Source: CALMRE01 sp964412895 | Lineage (GTDB): Bacteria > UBP6 > UBA1177 > JAKLFG01 | Length of the DNA: 64,000 nt | Reading direction: 5' to 3' | NCBI GenBank assembly: GCA_964412895.1 | Contig: CAYPQK010000002.1 | Coordinates: 11,712-75,711 of the forward strand | Shown here: piece after piece, positions 18,361-26,725 of the stretch | Layout of the letters: every line of letters starts with the position of its first letter | How positions within the stretch are numbered: position 1 is the first letter of the stretch | Position numbers and translations under genes: made by a program | The notes under the pieces: generated by a model | What the model was told of the DNA's origin: nothing | The model's database searches: none | Seen by the model: the letters and a program-made list of their open reading frames with translations, nothing else

Positions 18361-19239
18361 TTAATCGGTTATCGGCTGGAAGCCCTCTCCCATCACCTCG
18401 TGCGACTCGAATACCGTGATAAAGGCATGCGGGTCGATCTTCTTGATGAAATCGTGCAACAGCATGAAATCGCGTCGTGATACGGCGGTGAAGATGATCT
18501 TCTTCTCCTTCTCCTCGTACATTCCCTGCCCGTAGAAATAGGTGCCGCCGCGGCCGATGCCGGTGAGCAGTTTCCGCCGGATCTCCTCGTGTTTGTCGGA
18601 GATGATGAAGACCCCCTTGCTGTAATGCTGGCCCATGAGGATACTGTCGAGCACCCGGCCGGTGATGAAGATGGTGATGAGGGCGTAGGCGGCGAGCGAC
18701 ACATCGCGGAAGGCGATGACGCCGACCGACACGATGCACGAATCGATGATTATCAGCAGGCGACCGACGGGAATGCGGCTGTATTTATTCGCTATCTGGG
18801 CGATGATATCGCTGCCGCCGGTGGTCGCGCCGGCGCGGAAGATGAGGGCGAGTCCCGTCCCGATGAGCACCCCTGACACGACGGTGCCCAGCATGATGTC
18901 GGTGGTCAGCGCCTTGCCGCCGCTGAAGTGCGAGAGGGTGTCGATGAAGAAGGAGGTGAGCACCGTCCCGAAGAAGGTCTTCACCCCGAAGCGCGGCCCC
19001 AAGATGTAGATACCGGCGATGAAGAGCGGGATGTTGAAGATGAGTGCCATCGTGCCGGTCGGCAGGCCGAAAACATGATGGATGACGATGGAGATGCCGA
19101 AGACGCCGCCGGGGACGATCTTCATCGGGTCGGCGAAGAAGGAATAGCCCGACGCCATGATGAGGGCGCCCAGCACTATCTGTCCGTAATTCATGAACCA
19201 TTCGCGCGAGAAGAGTTTCTCTTTCATCAGAAACGACAT
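18361..19239 (-). CDS. YitT family membrane protein (DUF161/DUF2179)
   Basis: 292 residues. Five or six membrane helices lie in residues 15-200 (YGQIVLGALIMASGYSFFADP, VPGGVFGISIVIHH, GATTGGSDIIAQI), followed by a cytoplasmic DUF2179 domain at about 215-285 (GVFIISDKHEEI...HDFIKKIDPHAFI). Function of the family is unknown; a transporter-like role is often supposed. AGGGAG lies upstream of ATG 19239. Divergent from the 81-residue protein gene. Confidence 0.9.
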   Translation of the reverse strand: MSFLMKEKLFSREWFMNYGQIVLGALIMASGYSFFADPMKIVPGGVFGISIVIHHVFGLPTGTMALIFNIPLFIAGIYILGPRFGVKTFFGTVLTSFFIDTLSHFSGGKALTTDIMLGTVVSGVLIGTGLALIFRAGATTGGSDIIAQIANKYSRIPVGRLLIIIDSCIVSVGVIAFRDVSLAAYALITIFITGRVLDSILMGQHYSKGVFIISDKHEEIRRKLLTGIGRGGTYFYGQGMYEEKEKKIIFTAVSRRDFMLLHDFIKKIDPHAFITVFESHEVMGEGFQPITD

Positions 19240-19275
19240 ATCTTTCTCCCTTGCTAAAGTACGAAGGACACTACG

Positions 19276-19303
19276 GTTGTATGCGGGAAACGGGGGAAGT
19301 CAA
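19276..19303 (-). promoter_or_regulatory. Putative promoter of yitT
   Basis: On the minus strand: TTGACT (19303-19298), 16 bases, TACAAC (19281-19276). Confidence 0.5.
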
Positions 19304-19313
19304 GGGGCTTTTC

Positions 19314-19341
19314 TTGCCTTCCGTGCCGTTTTTACGATACT
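19314..19341 (+). promoter_or_regulatory. Putative promoter of the 81-residue protein gene
   Basis: TTGCCT (19314-19319), 16 bases, GATACT (19336-19341), ending 31 bases before ATG 19373. Confidence 0.5.
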
Positions 19342-19372
19342 GGGAGAGGTCTTTTTCGTAACGGAGTTGGGC

Positions 19373-19618
19373 ATGAATGACGGGATCATCAAGGAAGCGC
19401 TGGACGGCGATTATCTCGAACTGCAGACGAGCGAACGGGCGGTGCTCAAGGCGGCGGCGGTGATATTTCAGGGATTCATTGTGGCGGGCAAGGTGACCGT
19501 AGAAACCGAAAAAGAACTGCTCGAACAGGCGGTCGACTACGCGATACGGCTCGCCTATATCGTCGACAGCCGCGTCCAATCCGAAGGGGAAACGAACCTC
19601 AAAAAGTCGGGCGGATAA
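19373..19618 (+). CDS. Small hypothetical protein
   Basis: 81 residues, acidic and probably helical (ERAVLKAAAVIFQGFIVAGK, EKELLEQAVDYAIRLAYIVD), ending LKKSGG. Cytoplasmic by prediction. ATG 19373 is chosen because a promoter and a GGAG site lie directly before it, whereas the longer frame from 19193 runs into yitT. The hydrophobic-heptad pattern suggests a helical bundle. No family recognised. Confidence 0.65.
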   Translation: MNDGIIKEALDGDYLELQTSERAVLKAAAVIFQGFIVAGKVTVETEKELLEQAVDYAIRLAYIVDSRVQSEGETNLKKSGG

Positions 19619-19696
19619 GTGAAGATGTCACTGGGCGACGGGTACGCCGCCAAGATACACACCTACATTCCGAAGGGCGTCAACGGGATACTCTAG
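19619..19696 (+). CDS. 25-codon ORF, short peptide or gene remnant
   Basis: GTG immediately after the preceding TAA opens 25 codons (an internal ATG follows at codon 3) ending in TAG at 19694-19696. The peptide contains LGDGYAAKIHTYIPKGVNGIL and keeps GC-rich host-like codons. It ends 8 bases before the AT-richer two-gene cassette, so it may be the truncated 3' end of a former gene. Its reality as an expressed peptide is doubtful. Confidence 0.25.
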   Translation: MKMSLGDGYAAKIHTYIPKGVNGIL

Positions 19697-19704
19697 GAGC
19701 AGTT

Positions 19705-20832
19705 CTATTCAAAGGATTGAATATCCTTGAAAATATGTTTTCCATCTGCACTTATATCCACATCGACTGTTACCTTGTGATTCACCATAGGACCAACTAG
19801 ATCGTCAATGGCATCGCCCGCTTTATGGATTCGGAGAGTATTTCCCGTTTCTTCTTCTATGATTTCAAGCCAATCCTTGTCAAGATGGACGCCGCGCAAA
19901 ATGCCATTAAGTTGTTTGTGTGTGAAATCTTTTTGATTGGGATCTGTCTTTTCTTTTGCTTTAATGGAATCTGTAAGAATTTTTCGCGATTGTTTTGAAA
20001 AAATGGCCGTGGGCAAATCTTCATTCCCCGTTGACTTGATGGTTAACCTTTCAAAAGTTTTTCCTGTTGGAGCCAAATTGCGTACTTGTTTGATAAAACA
20101 TTCGCGATAATCTTCCCGAGGTATCACATTTTCAAGATTCTCGGCGGGGCTAGTCGAAGCAACAGTCACGATTTCAAACAGCTTATGAGTAACCTCTTCA
20201 ATCTCGAGAGTTGCAGATGGGAAAAGGTCCATTTGTTGAGGTCTCTCTACCCTAAGAGCAAACTGATAACTTCCCGCTGGTGCTTGAATAATCCAAGGAC
20301 GAAATTGCTCTCGAATTTCTTGTGCTGGAGCACCGTGTCTGCGGAGAGGCATATCAAGAAGCAATTCAACCGCACGGAAGAAAAGATTTTTTACCTCTTC
20401 TACCTTTCTATGGACAAGTTCAAGTGGCGCTGCACCCACCGCAACCATTCCTCCGGCAACACCTACCAATAATTCCCCTCGAACAAATTCGACTCCAGAT
20501 GCGCTAAAAATCTGTTCGTTCCAAATCGTTTGTACAATAGTTTTCAATTCTTTTTGTGCGAATGGCGGTAAGCCTTCTTTAGAAAGACATGAAATTGCCA
20601 GTTTTTCTGCAAGCCCAAGCTCCTTTGCTTTGAAGTATAGAGCAACGGCACTAACAGCTGTTATTCCTATTGTTTTTTGTTTGTCGGGCTCAATCATCAA
20701 TAAGGCATCAGCTTCCGCTATAGCAGCCTCTTTATATATTGCCAAGGCCTTCTTTTTGTCTCCTGATCGCATACAGCGTTCAGCCTCAAAGGCAAGGCTT
20801 TCGCTATGGCGATGTGCATTAATCCAACTCAT
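19705..20832 (-). CDS. Hypothetical protein of a two-gene cassette (larger partner)
   Basis: 375 residues, no signal peptide. The N-terminal 110 residues look like TPR/MIT-type helical hairpins (AFEAERCMRSGDKKKALAIYKEAA, then KTIGITAVSAVALYFKAKE). The middle is mixed (residues 115-220), and the C-terminal part is probably beta-rich (LRGVHLDKDWLEI, VDVDISADGKHIFKDI). Base composition is clearly lower in GC than the neighbours. It overlaps the upstream partner gene by ATGA, so the two are translated together. I recall similar protein pairs in other bacteria without a known function; a defence or stress role cannot be shown here. Confidence 0.7.
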   Translation of the reverse strand: MSWINAHRHSESLAFEAERCMRSGDKKKALAIYKEAAIAEADALLMIEPDKQKTIGITAVSAVALYFKAKELGLAEKLAISCLSKEGLPPFAQKELKTIVQTIWNEQIFSASGVEFVRGELLVGVAGGMVAVGAAPLELVHRKVEEVKNLFFRAVELLLDMPLRRHGAPAQEIREQFRPWIIQAPAGSYQFALRVERPQQMDLFPSATLEIEEVTHKLFEIVTVASTSPAENLENVIPREDYRECFIKQVRNLAPTGKTFERLTIKSTGNEDLPTAIFSKQSRKILTDSIKAKEKTDPNQKDFTHKQLNGILRGVHLDKDWLEIIEEETGNTLRIHKAGDAIDDLVGPMVNHKVTVDVDISADGKHIFKDIQSFE

Positions 20833-21371
20833 AACTTAACCGTCTGAAGGTTTATGGAGCGCAACTTAAAACCAACTACAGCAGCAATAGCTGGGAGATT
20901 ACTTTTCCCTTCTTTGGCTTGAGCCACTTTCTCTTTCAATCTTCTTTTTGCTTCGCTTTCATCGCAATGTGTCCCTGACACCTCTAATCGAGTGCATTGC
21001 TCAAAGTCATTTTCGCTCCAATCCGGAGGTGCTATGTAGTAATCAGCACCTGTTAATGTTTCTGCACGCCCAATTGCAAACAAACCTGCAGTTATTTCGA
21101 CGGCGGCTAATGCACACGCGTATGCGCCATCCCTTGTTGCATCATCTCGATTGGCCCAAGCTCGTAAACACTTAGCATCGGGAGGAGTCCATTGCACTTT
21201 GGCTGTAATTGAACTATCGTCATGAACAACAGCGATGTCCTGAGGAGGGGCATGGTTTTTACTTAATGAGACACAGGCTGCTTCGTAGTAACTGCCTGCC
21301 AAATGCGGTGTAAGTCCGGTATGTCGCAAGTGCATGTCTTGGAGCAGTAACTCAGGTTTTGTCTCAGTCAA
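20829..21371 (-). CDS. Hypothetical protein of a two-gene cassette (smaller partner)
   Basis: 180 residues. Recognisable but unnamed family features: HLAGSYYEAACVSL near residue 24, AWANRDDATRDGAYACALAA near residue 70, and RAETLTGADYYIAP. No membrane segment or signal peptide. The reading frame begins at TTG 21371; an ATG 12 codons later (MHLRHTGL) is an alternative. It is the first gene of the pair and its stop overlaps the start of the 375-residue partner. Lower GC than the flanks suggests acquisition. Confidence 0.68.
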   Translation of the reverse strand: MTETKPELLLQDMHLRHTGLTPHLAGSYYEAACVSLSKNHAPPQDIAVVHDDSSITAKVQWTPPDAKCLRAWANRDDATRDGAYACALAAVEITAGLFAIGRAETLTGADYYIAPPDWSENDFEQCTRLEVSGTHCDESEAKRRLKEKVAQAKEGKSNLPAIAAVVGFKLRSINLQTVKL

Positions 21372-21479
21372 AAAGCTTTCTCTCGGCTTATATAGTATTC
21401 CCCATGAACTGACGCGATGTTATTCTAATTTGTTTTTTGTTTCAAGTTATTTTTGAATGGTCTTTCTACAGTTCCAGAA

Positions 21480-21515
21480 TCACTTCTCCGCCGTCGGGTC
21501 GGCGATATTGCCCAT
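21480..21515 (-). other. Possible 11-residue ORF at the cassette border
   Basis: After the stop of the 156-residue protein gene, GGAG sits 8 bases before an ATG (21515) that opens 11 codons (MGNIADPTAEK) to a TGA at 21480. The coding-like composition ends exactly where AT-rich DNA begins, so this could be the start of a gene cut by the insertion. Confidence 0.2.
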
Positions 21516-21520
21516 AAAAG

Positions 21521-21991
21521 TTACTCCGGCAACAAGATACTGAGCAGTTCTTCGAGGCGAGCGACCGCCGCCGCTATCTGATCGATGCGCCCGGTCTGCG
21601 TCGCCATCTTCACCGACCGCCGTTGCCGCGACGGCAGGCCCAGTGATTCGACCTTTCGGTAATTTTTGAGTTTTGGCGGGATGAGCGACAGCCGGTGTTC
21701 CGCCGCCGCGAGATAGAAACCCGACAGCCACTTCTCCGCCTGCGTCGAATCGCCCTCGGCGAGCTGCGCCGCCACCAGCCGCAACTCATCGCCCGGATCG
21801 TCGGCCGGCGCGGTCACCTCCGATATCTCAAAGGTGAAAGCGCGCCGCAGGGCGTAGAGCGCCGCCACCAGATGCTGATGGATGACCTGTTCTTCGGGCG
21901 TTTCGGGACCGAACTGCGCGAGCCGTCCCGCCGCCGTCACGATGCGGCCGCCGAGCTCTTCGGCATTGGTCTGCGTAGCAATGTTCACCAT
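21521..21991 (-). CDS. Hypothetical helical protein
   Basis: 156 residues, no signal peptide. Mostly helical: EEQVIHQHLVAALYALRRAF in the middle, GDSTQAEKWLSGFYLAAAE, and a C-terminal coiled-coil-like helix GRIDQIAAAVARLEELLSIL. Start ATG 21991 is preceded by GGGAGAG. The antisense frame and a second minus frame (21480-21731) overlap it; this frame has the better start and composition. No family recognised. Confidence 0.62.
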   Translation of the reverse strand: MVNIATQTNAEELGGRIVTAAGRLAQFGPETPEEQVIHQHLVAALYALRRAFTFEISEVTAPADDPGDELRLVAAQLAEGDSTQAEKWLSGFYLAAAEHRLSLIPPKLKNYRKVESLGLPSRQRRSVKMATQTGRIDQIAAAVARLEELLSILLPE

Positions 21992-22081
21992 GAATGAAGT
22001 TCTCTCCCGTCGTGTTTCAACGCGCCATTCTAGCGAAAGGGGAAGACAAAGTCAAACGGAGAAAAGAGCGATATCGATTGG

Positions 22082-22777
22082 TCAGTCGCGTTCGCCGAAG
22101 AGAATGGTGCCAAGCCGGATCATAGTCGCCCCTTCTTCGATGGCGACATCGAAATCACTGGACATTCCCATTGACAGTTCGGTGAAATGGCGCGGGTCGG
22201 CCTGCTCTTCGCGGAGGATGCGGTCGCGCAGTTCGCGGAGTTGCCGGAAGTAGGGGCGCACCGCCTCCGGTTCGAGGAACGGCGGGATGGCCATGAGGCC
22301 GCGCACCGCGAGCCGGTCGAAACCTTTCACGGCACGGTAAAGCGCCGACGCCTCATCGGGACCGGTGCCGCTCTTCGACTCCTCGCCGCCGAGATTTATC
22401 TGGAGCAGTATGTTGATGCGTGCTATGTTCTGCTTTTCGGCCTGCCGCTGTATCTCCTCGGCCAGTTTCACCGAATCGACCGAGTGTATCCAGCGCACCT
22501 TGTCGATGAGGTACTTCACCTTGTTCGATTGCAGGTGACCGATGAAATGCCATTCGATGGCGTCATCCTTCAGCTCCTCGTACTTGTCGAGGAACTCCTG
22601 CACATAGCTCTCGCCGATGTCGGTAAGCCCGGCGCGGCGGAACTCGCGGATGAGCGATGCCGGTTTGTGTTTGGCGACGCCGACGAGCCGTATCCCATCG
22701 GGACTGCGGCGGGCGATGGTCGCCGCTTCGGTTATCGCCTGATATACCTTCTTCAGATGGTCGATCCGTTCCTGCAT
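22082..22777 (-). CDS. yggS: YggS/PROSC family PLP-binding protein
   Basis: 231 residues. A single-domain TIM-barrel PLP protein that keeps free pyridoxal phosphate in balance; no catalytic reaction is established for the family. Key segments: IRLVGVAKHKP with the PLP-binding lysine, TDIGESYVQEF, IEWHFIGHLQSNKVK, and the closing ELSMGMSSDFDVAIEEGATMIRLGTILFG. The start is ATG 22777, overlapping the upstream stop as TGATG with GGAG 6 bases before; a TTG four codons earlier is less likely. It is co-transcribed with the 85-residue protein. Confidence 0.94.
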   Translation of the reverse strand: MQERIDHLKKVYQAITEAATIARRSPDGIRLVGVAKHKPASLIREFRRAGLTDIGESYVQEFLDKYEELKDDAIEWHFIGHLQSNKVKYLIDKVRWIHSVDSVKLAEEIQRQAEKQNIARINILLQINLGGEESKSGTGPDEASALYRAVKGFDRLAVRGLMAIPPFLEPEAVRPYFRQLRELRDRILREEQADPRHFTELSMGMSSDFDVAIEEGATMIRLGTILFGERD

Positions 22778-23034
22778 CAGAGGCTCCAATCGTCGTCGTC
22801 GGCCGGGCCGTAAATGGATACCCGTTTATAGTCGGCCGGGTAGTAACTTTCGAGGAAACGGATCTCGGCGATGAGCGCCGGATCGACCTTTTCGGCGGCA
22901 AGCTGGGCGCGCACCGCCTCGACCGATTCGGCCACCACATGGCGCGGCGCCATCCCGGCGATGTTGAAGAGCACCCGGTAGAGTTTTTCTTTGCCGTGTT
23001 CCGGCTCGGTCGGCAGTTCGCGCGGTTCGGTCAT
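22777..23034 (-). CDS. Small hypothetical protein upstream of yggS
   Basis: 85 residues, soluble. It begins MTEPRELPTEPEHGKEKLYR, and the centre VLFNIAGMAPRHVVAESVEAVRAQL looks like a compact alpha/beta fold. GGAG lies before ATG 23034. First gene of the yggS unit, expressed from the divergent promoter that shares its -35 box with the GH5 gene. No family recognised. Confidence 0.65.
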   Translation of the reverse strand: MTEPRELPTEPEHGKEKLYRVLFNIAGMAPRHVVAESVEAVRAQLAAEKVDPALIAEIRFLESYYPADYKRVSIYGPADDDDWSL

Positions 23035-23055
23035 CGTCTTCTCCGTTCGGGAGGG

Positions 23056-23084
23056 ATATTACTCGGAAGCGGCTCTTCTTGCAA
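23056..23084 (-). promoter_or_regulatory. Putative promoter of the 85-residue protein-yggS unit
   Basis: Minus strand: TTGCAA (23084-23079), 17 bases, TAATAT (23061-23056). The palindromic hexamer TTGCAA is also the -35 of the plus-strand promoter. Confidence 0.6.
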
Positions 23085-23107
23085 GGAGAAAGAAGAGGTG
23101 CTATACT
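23079..23107 (+). promoter_or_regulatory. Putative promoter of the GH5 lipoprotein gene
   Basis: TTGCAA (23079-23084), 17 bases, TATACT (23102-23107). It shares the -35 hexamer with the divergent promoter. Confidence 0.68.
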
Positions 23108-23135
23108 CGGCCGTTCTGAACGGAGGTAACGGCAC

Positions 23136-24842
23136 ATGAAAAACGGCGCGGCGCTCTTTCTGTTCCTTTTTCTCGTCATCGGCTGTTCCGATGGCACGAC
23201 GGCGCACGACGCCGACGGCACTGACGATCAGACCGATCAGGCGATAACCGATGATATTCTTTCGGACAACGACGCGGTACTGCCCGCCGGTTTCATCCAG
23301 CGCGACGGTGCCGAACTGGTGAAAGAGGGTGGGCCGATAGTGCTGCGCGGCATCGCGCTGGGCAACTATGTCTGGCAGAATGTCGCCCTGCCGACCAATC
23401 ATCACGACGAGGCCGAGTATGCGACCATCGCCGGGATGAACCTCAATCTCGTCCGTTTTTACCTGCACTACCTCACCTTCGAGGATGACGCGACCCCCGG
23501 TGTCTACAAGGAGGCGGGGTGGCAGTGGGTCGATCAGAATGTGGCGTGGGCGAAGAAGCACGGCCTCCATCTCATCCTCAACATTCATGTGCCGCAGGGA
23601 GGCTTCCAGTCGATGGGGGGCGGCTACGCATTGTGGAAAGAGACGGCATTGCAGGATCGTTTCGTCGCGCTGTGGCGGGCCATCGCCGAACGCTATCACG
23701 ACGAACCGGTCATCGCCGCGTACGACATCCTCAACGAACCGACGGTGCCGACCGGAATGGATGTCGCCGCGTGGAAAGCCTTGGCCGAACGGACCGTTGC
23801 CGCCATCCGTGAGGTCGACGAACACCATATCGTCGTCATCGAACCGCTCAACGGCATCGAGGGGGTCGACGGCAATAAACTCGCCCCCGCCGACCGGCAG
23901 TTCGCCCTCGACGATCCGCAGGTGATGTACGATTTTCACTTTTATCTGCCGTCCGATTATGCGTTCCAAGAGATGGCGCTCCTCGGTATCGGCGATGGCG
24001 GCATCTACCCCGACGACCGGCGCGCCATCCCGCCGTCGGACGCCGAGATAAAGGTCTTTCACTACGCCAATCCCTCGGTCGCGAAAGGCGATTCGGAGTG
24101 GACGCTCTACGAAGGGACGCCGTGGACCGCCTCCGACGCGACGCTCGGCGCGGCATCGCCCGTCCTCTTCTGCACCAAGCTCACCGGCATGGTGAAATTC
24201 GACGACCTCACCGTCACCGAATACGACGCCGACGACACCTTCATCCGAGAACTGGCCGTTAGCGACCTGACCGACGACTATGGCTGGTTCTCCTACAATT
24301 CGGCGGGAACCGGCGGACTTTCCTACGATGACGCCGACGGGATGAGCGCACCCGGGTCGCTCGTCATCGCCAACCCCGGCGCCGATTCGACGGCGGTGTG
24401 GATGCCGCTTTTCACCATCTTTCCGCTGGTGACGGGGAACAAGTACATCGTGAGCGGCGCGATGAAAGGGACCTCTGTCGACGACGGCGCCCTCTGCGAG
24501 GCGACGCTCGGCGCCTACCGCTCCGCTTCGGGGGCTGACTTCCACCGTCGTGACCGCGATTACCTCGCGTGGGAGATCGGGCGGTGGAGCGCCTTTGCCA
24601 AGGAGCAGAACGCGCCGCTCTTCGTCGGCGAATTCGGCCTCACGCGGTTCTGTTTCGAGAACGATAAAGGCGGGGCCGAATGGCTCACCGATGTCCTTGA
24701 ATTACTTGACGAGAACGGCGTCAACGCCGCGAGCCTGCACCAGTATTACGACGGCTACTTCGGGTTCTACAACGATAAGTCGCAGCCCGGAACGGTCAAT
24801 CAACCGCTCATCGATACCCTGAACGCCTATTTTGGGGAGTAG
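23136..24842 (+). CDS. Glycoside hydrolase family 5 lipoprotein
   Basis: 568 residues. Signal peptide with lipobox LVIGC (Cys17), then an Asp/Thr-rich spacer, so it is anchored at the cell surface or periplasm. The (beta/alpha)8 catalytic domain is of cellulase/mannanase type: the acid/base Glu201 in YDILNEP, HFYLPSDY, and the nucleophile Glu499 in PLFVGEFG. Between them, at about residues 340-475, is an inserted beta-rich segment (VKFDDLTVTEYDADDTFIREL) that looks like a carbohydrate-binding module. Substrate is uncertain (beta-glucan or mannan). GGAGG precedes ATG 23136. Confidence 0.9.
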   Translation: MKNGAALFLFLFLVIGCSDGTTAHDADGTDDQTDQAITDDILSDNDAVLPAGFIQRDGAELVKEGGPIVLRGIALGNYVWQNVALPTNHHDEAEYATIAGMNLNLVRFYLHYLTFEDDATPGVYKEAGWQWVDQNVAWAKKHGLHLILNIHVPQGGFQSMGGGYALWKETALQDRFVALWRAIAERYHDEPVIAAYDILNEPTVPTGMDVAAWKALAERTVAAIREVDEHHIVVIEPLNGIEGVDGNKLAPADRQFALDDPQVMYDFHFYLPSDYAFQEMALLGIGDGGIYPDDRRAIPPSDAEIKVFHYANPSVAKGDSEWTLYEGTPWTASDATLGAASPVLFCTKLTGMVKFDDLTVTEYDADDTFIRELAVSDLTDDYGWFSYNSAGTGGLSYDDADGMSAPGSLVIANPGADSTAVWMPLFTIFPLVTGNKYIVSGAMKGTSVDDGALCEATLGAYRSASGADFHRRDRDYLAWEIGRWSAFAKEQNAPLFVGEFGLTRFCFENDKGGAEWLTDVLELLDENGVNAASLHQYYDGYFGFYNDKSQPGTVNQPLIDTLNAYFGE

Positions 24843-24866
24843 CCGCAGCCGATCGGCCGCGATATC

Positions 24867-26546
24867 TTATGCTTTCTTCTTGCGTTTGAAGGCCGGTTTG
24901 AAGTCGGGCCGTTTGCCGTGCGGTTTTTTGTGGTCGCGGTCGCCGTGGCCGCCATCCTCGGCGCGGGCACGGGTGACGAGCGGTTTTTTCTCCTTGTCGC
25001 CCTTGAAGAAGCGGAGGAGTTTCTCGGCATCCTCGAACGGGACGGTGATGAAGGAAAAGGTCTCGAAGAGTTTCAGTCCCTGAATAGCGTTCTCGGCGAC
25101 GCCCGATTTCTGGGCGAGCAGCGTCACGATGGAACGCGCCGTATGGCCGTGGGAACGGCCCAGCGCGATGAAAAGCCGCGTCCGCCCTTCGGCGTTGACC
25201 ATCTCTTTGCGGCGGTAGGATATGTCCTCTATCTCGCGGTAGCGGTCGCTGCGGAAGAGTTCGCCGTAACTGCGGCCGATGAGGGTGCTCACCACCTCTT
25301 CGGCGCTGTTCTCCATGAGCAGTTCCCGCGCCAGTTTGAGCGACTGCGGGTCGGCGGTGACGGCAAGCATTCCTTGAATCTCGCTCTTCACCCGCTGCAT
25401 GTTGACCTGAAGGACCTCGCTCACCCCCGGCAGTTTCTCGCGCCGTATCTCGGTGCGGGCGATCCGTTTGATGAACAGGAGGCGGCGGTATTCGTCGGGC
25501 GTCACGAAGGTTATCGCGGTCCCTTCGCTCCCGGCGCGGCCGGTGCGGCCGATGCGATGGACATACGATTCGGGGTCGTGCGGCAGGGAGTAGTTGATGA
25601 CATGGCTCAGGTTGTTGACATCGAGCCCGCGCGCCGCCACATCGGTCGCCACGAGGATGGTGTTCTTCTTCGCCTTGAACCGTTCCATCACCCGTTCCCG
25701 TTCCCGCTGGGTGATGTCGCCGTGCAAGAGATCGGCGGTGTAGCCGCGGTCGAGCAGTTTGCGCGACACCTGATCGACATCGACCTTGGTGCGGCAGAAG
25801 ATCAGCGCGTAAAAGTTCTCCGACACATCGATGATGCGACAGAGCGCCTCGAACTTGTCCGACTCGCGGACCTCGAAATATATCTGTTCGGTCAGTTCGG
25901 TGGTAAGGTCCTTCGATTCCTCGCGGATGAGCTGATATTTTCCCATCCGGCGCCGCGCCAGCTGCAGAATCGGGTCGGGCATCGTCGCCGAGAACAGGAG
26001 CATCCGCCGCTCCTTGGGCGTCGCGGCCGTTATAGTCTCGACATCGTCGATGAAGCCCATGTTGAGCATCTCATCGGCCTCGTCGAGAACCAGCGTGGTC
26101 ACCATATCGAGTTTCAGTTCGCGCCGCTCAAGCAGGTCGAGTATCCGCCCCGGCGTCCCGACGACCAACTGCACGCCGCGCTTCAGCCGTTTTATCTGTT
26201 CAAATATCGGCGCGCCGCCGTAAATGGGGAGAACCTGTAATGAGCGCGAGCCCTTGAGACTGATTATCTCCTCTGATACCTGTAGCGCCAGTTCGCGGGT
26301 CGGCACGAGGACCAAACCCTGCACGCCGCGCACCGTCGGGTCTATCCGTTCTATCATCGGCAGGGCGAAAGCGGCCGTCTTGCCGGTGCCGGTCCGCGCC
26401 TGTCCCACCACATCGCAGGTCTCGCCAAGCAGCAGCGGGATGACCGAGCGTTGGATGGGGGTCGGTTCTTCGAAGCCTTTCTCCTTGAGAGCGAGCAGGG
26501 TCTGATCCGAAAGGCCCAACTCCTTGAATAACGGAAGGATGGTCAT
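24867..26546 (-). CDS. DEAD-box ATP-dependent RNA helicase with DbpA-type C-terminal domain
   Basis: 559 residues. Helicase core with Q motif near the N-terminus (GFEEPTPIQRSVIP), motif I ARTGTGKT, Ia PTRELALQ, II DEAD, III SAT, V ATDVAARGLDV and VI HRIGRTGRAG. After about residue 440 comes an RRM-like DbpA RNA-binding domain (RLFIALGRSHGHTARSIVTL) and a basic tail rich in Lys, Arg and His. It probably acts in ribosome assembly or cold adaptation like DeaD/CshA; the exact orthologue is not clear. AGGAG lies before ATG 26546. Confidence 0.94.
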   Translation of the reverse strand: MTILPLFKELGLSDQTLLALKEKGFEEPTPIQRSVIPLLLGETCDVVGQARTGTGKTAAFALPMIERIDPTVRGVQGLVLVPTRELALQVSEEIISLKGSRSLQVLPIYGGAPIFEQIKRLKRGVQLVVGTPGRILDLLERRELKLDMVTTLVLDEADEMLNMGFIDDVETITAATPKERRMLLFSATMPDPILQLARRRMGKYQLIREESKDLTTELTEQIYFEVRESDKFEALCRIIDVSENFYALIFCRTKVDVDQVSRKLLDRGYTADLLHGDITQRERERVMERFKAKKNTILVATDVAARGLDVNNLSHVINYSLPHDPESYVHRIGRTGRAGSEGTAITFVTPDEYRRLLFIKRIARTEIRREKLPGVSEVLQVNMQRVKSEIQGMLAVTADPQSLKLARELLMENSAEEVVSTLIGRSYGELFRSDRYREIEDISYRRKEMVNAEGRTRLFIALGRSHGHTARSIVTLLAQKSGVAENAIQGLKLFETFSFITVPFEDAEKLLRFFKGDKEKKPLVTRARAEDGGHGDRDHKKPHGKRPDFKPAFKRKKKA

Positions 26547-26570
26547 GCGCGTCTCCTAAAGTTCGGTGCG

Positions 26571-26598
26571 ACTATAGTCCGATACCGGCCAAAAGCAA
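26571..26598 (-). promoter_or_regulatory. Putative promoter of the DEAD-box helicase gene
   Basis: Minus strand: TTGCTT (26598-26593), 16 bases, TATAGT (26576-26571). Confidence 0.65.
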
Positions 26599-26637
26599 CA
26601 GGAATAAATTCAAGGGGATAATAATACGGAAGATATT

Positions 26638-26665
26638 TTGAGAATTCGGACGCGCGGAGTACACT
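26638..26665 (+). promoter_or_regulatory. Putative promoter of the 496-residue lipoprotein gene
   Basis: TTGAGA (26638-26643), 16 bases, TACACT (26660-26665). Confidence 0.6.
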
Positions 26666-26725
26666 AAAGGGCCGGTCGAAGAGAAAGCTCGTTCACTTAC
26701 AAATTTTTGGAAGGGGGAAAGAGAC

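Noticed and set aside
21480..21731. 83-codon minus-strand frame overlapping the 156-residue protein gene
   Set aside because: No start signals and odd composition; only its last 11 codons have a ribosome site and are listed separately.
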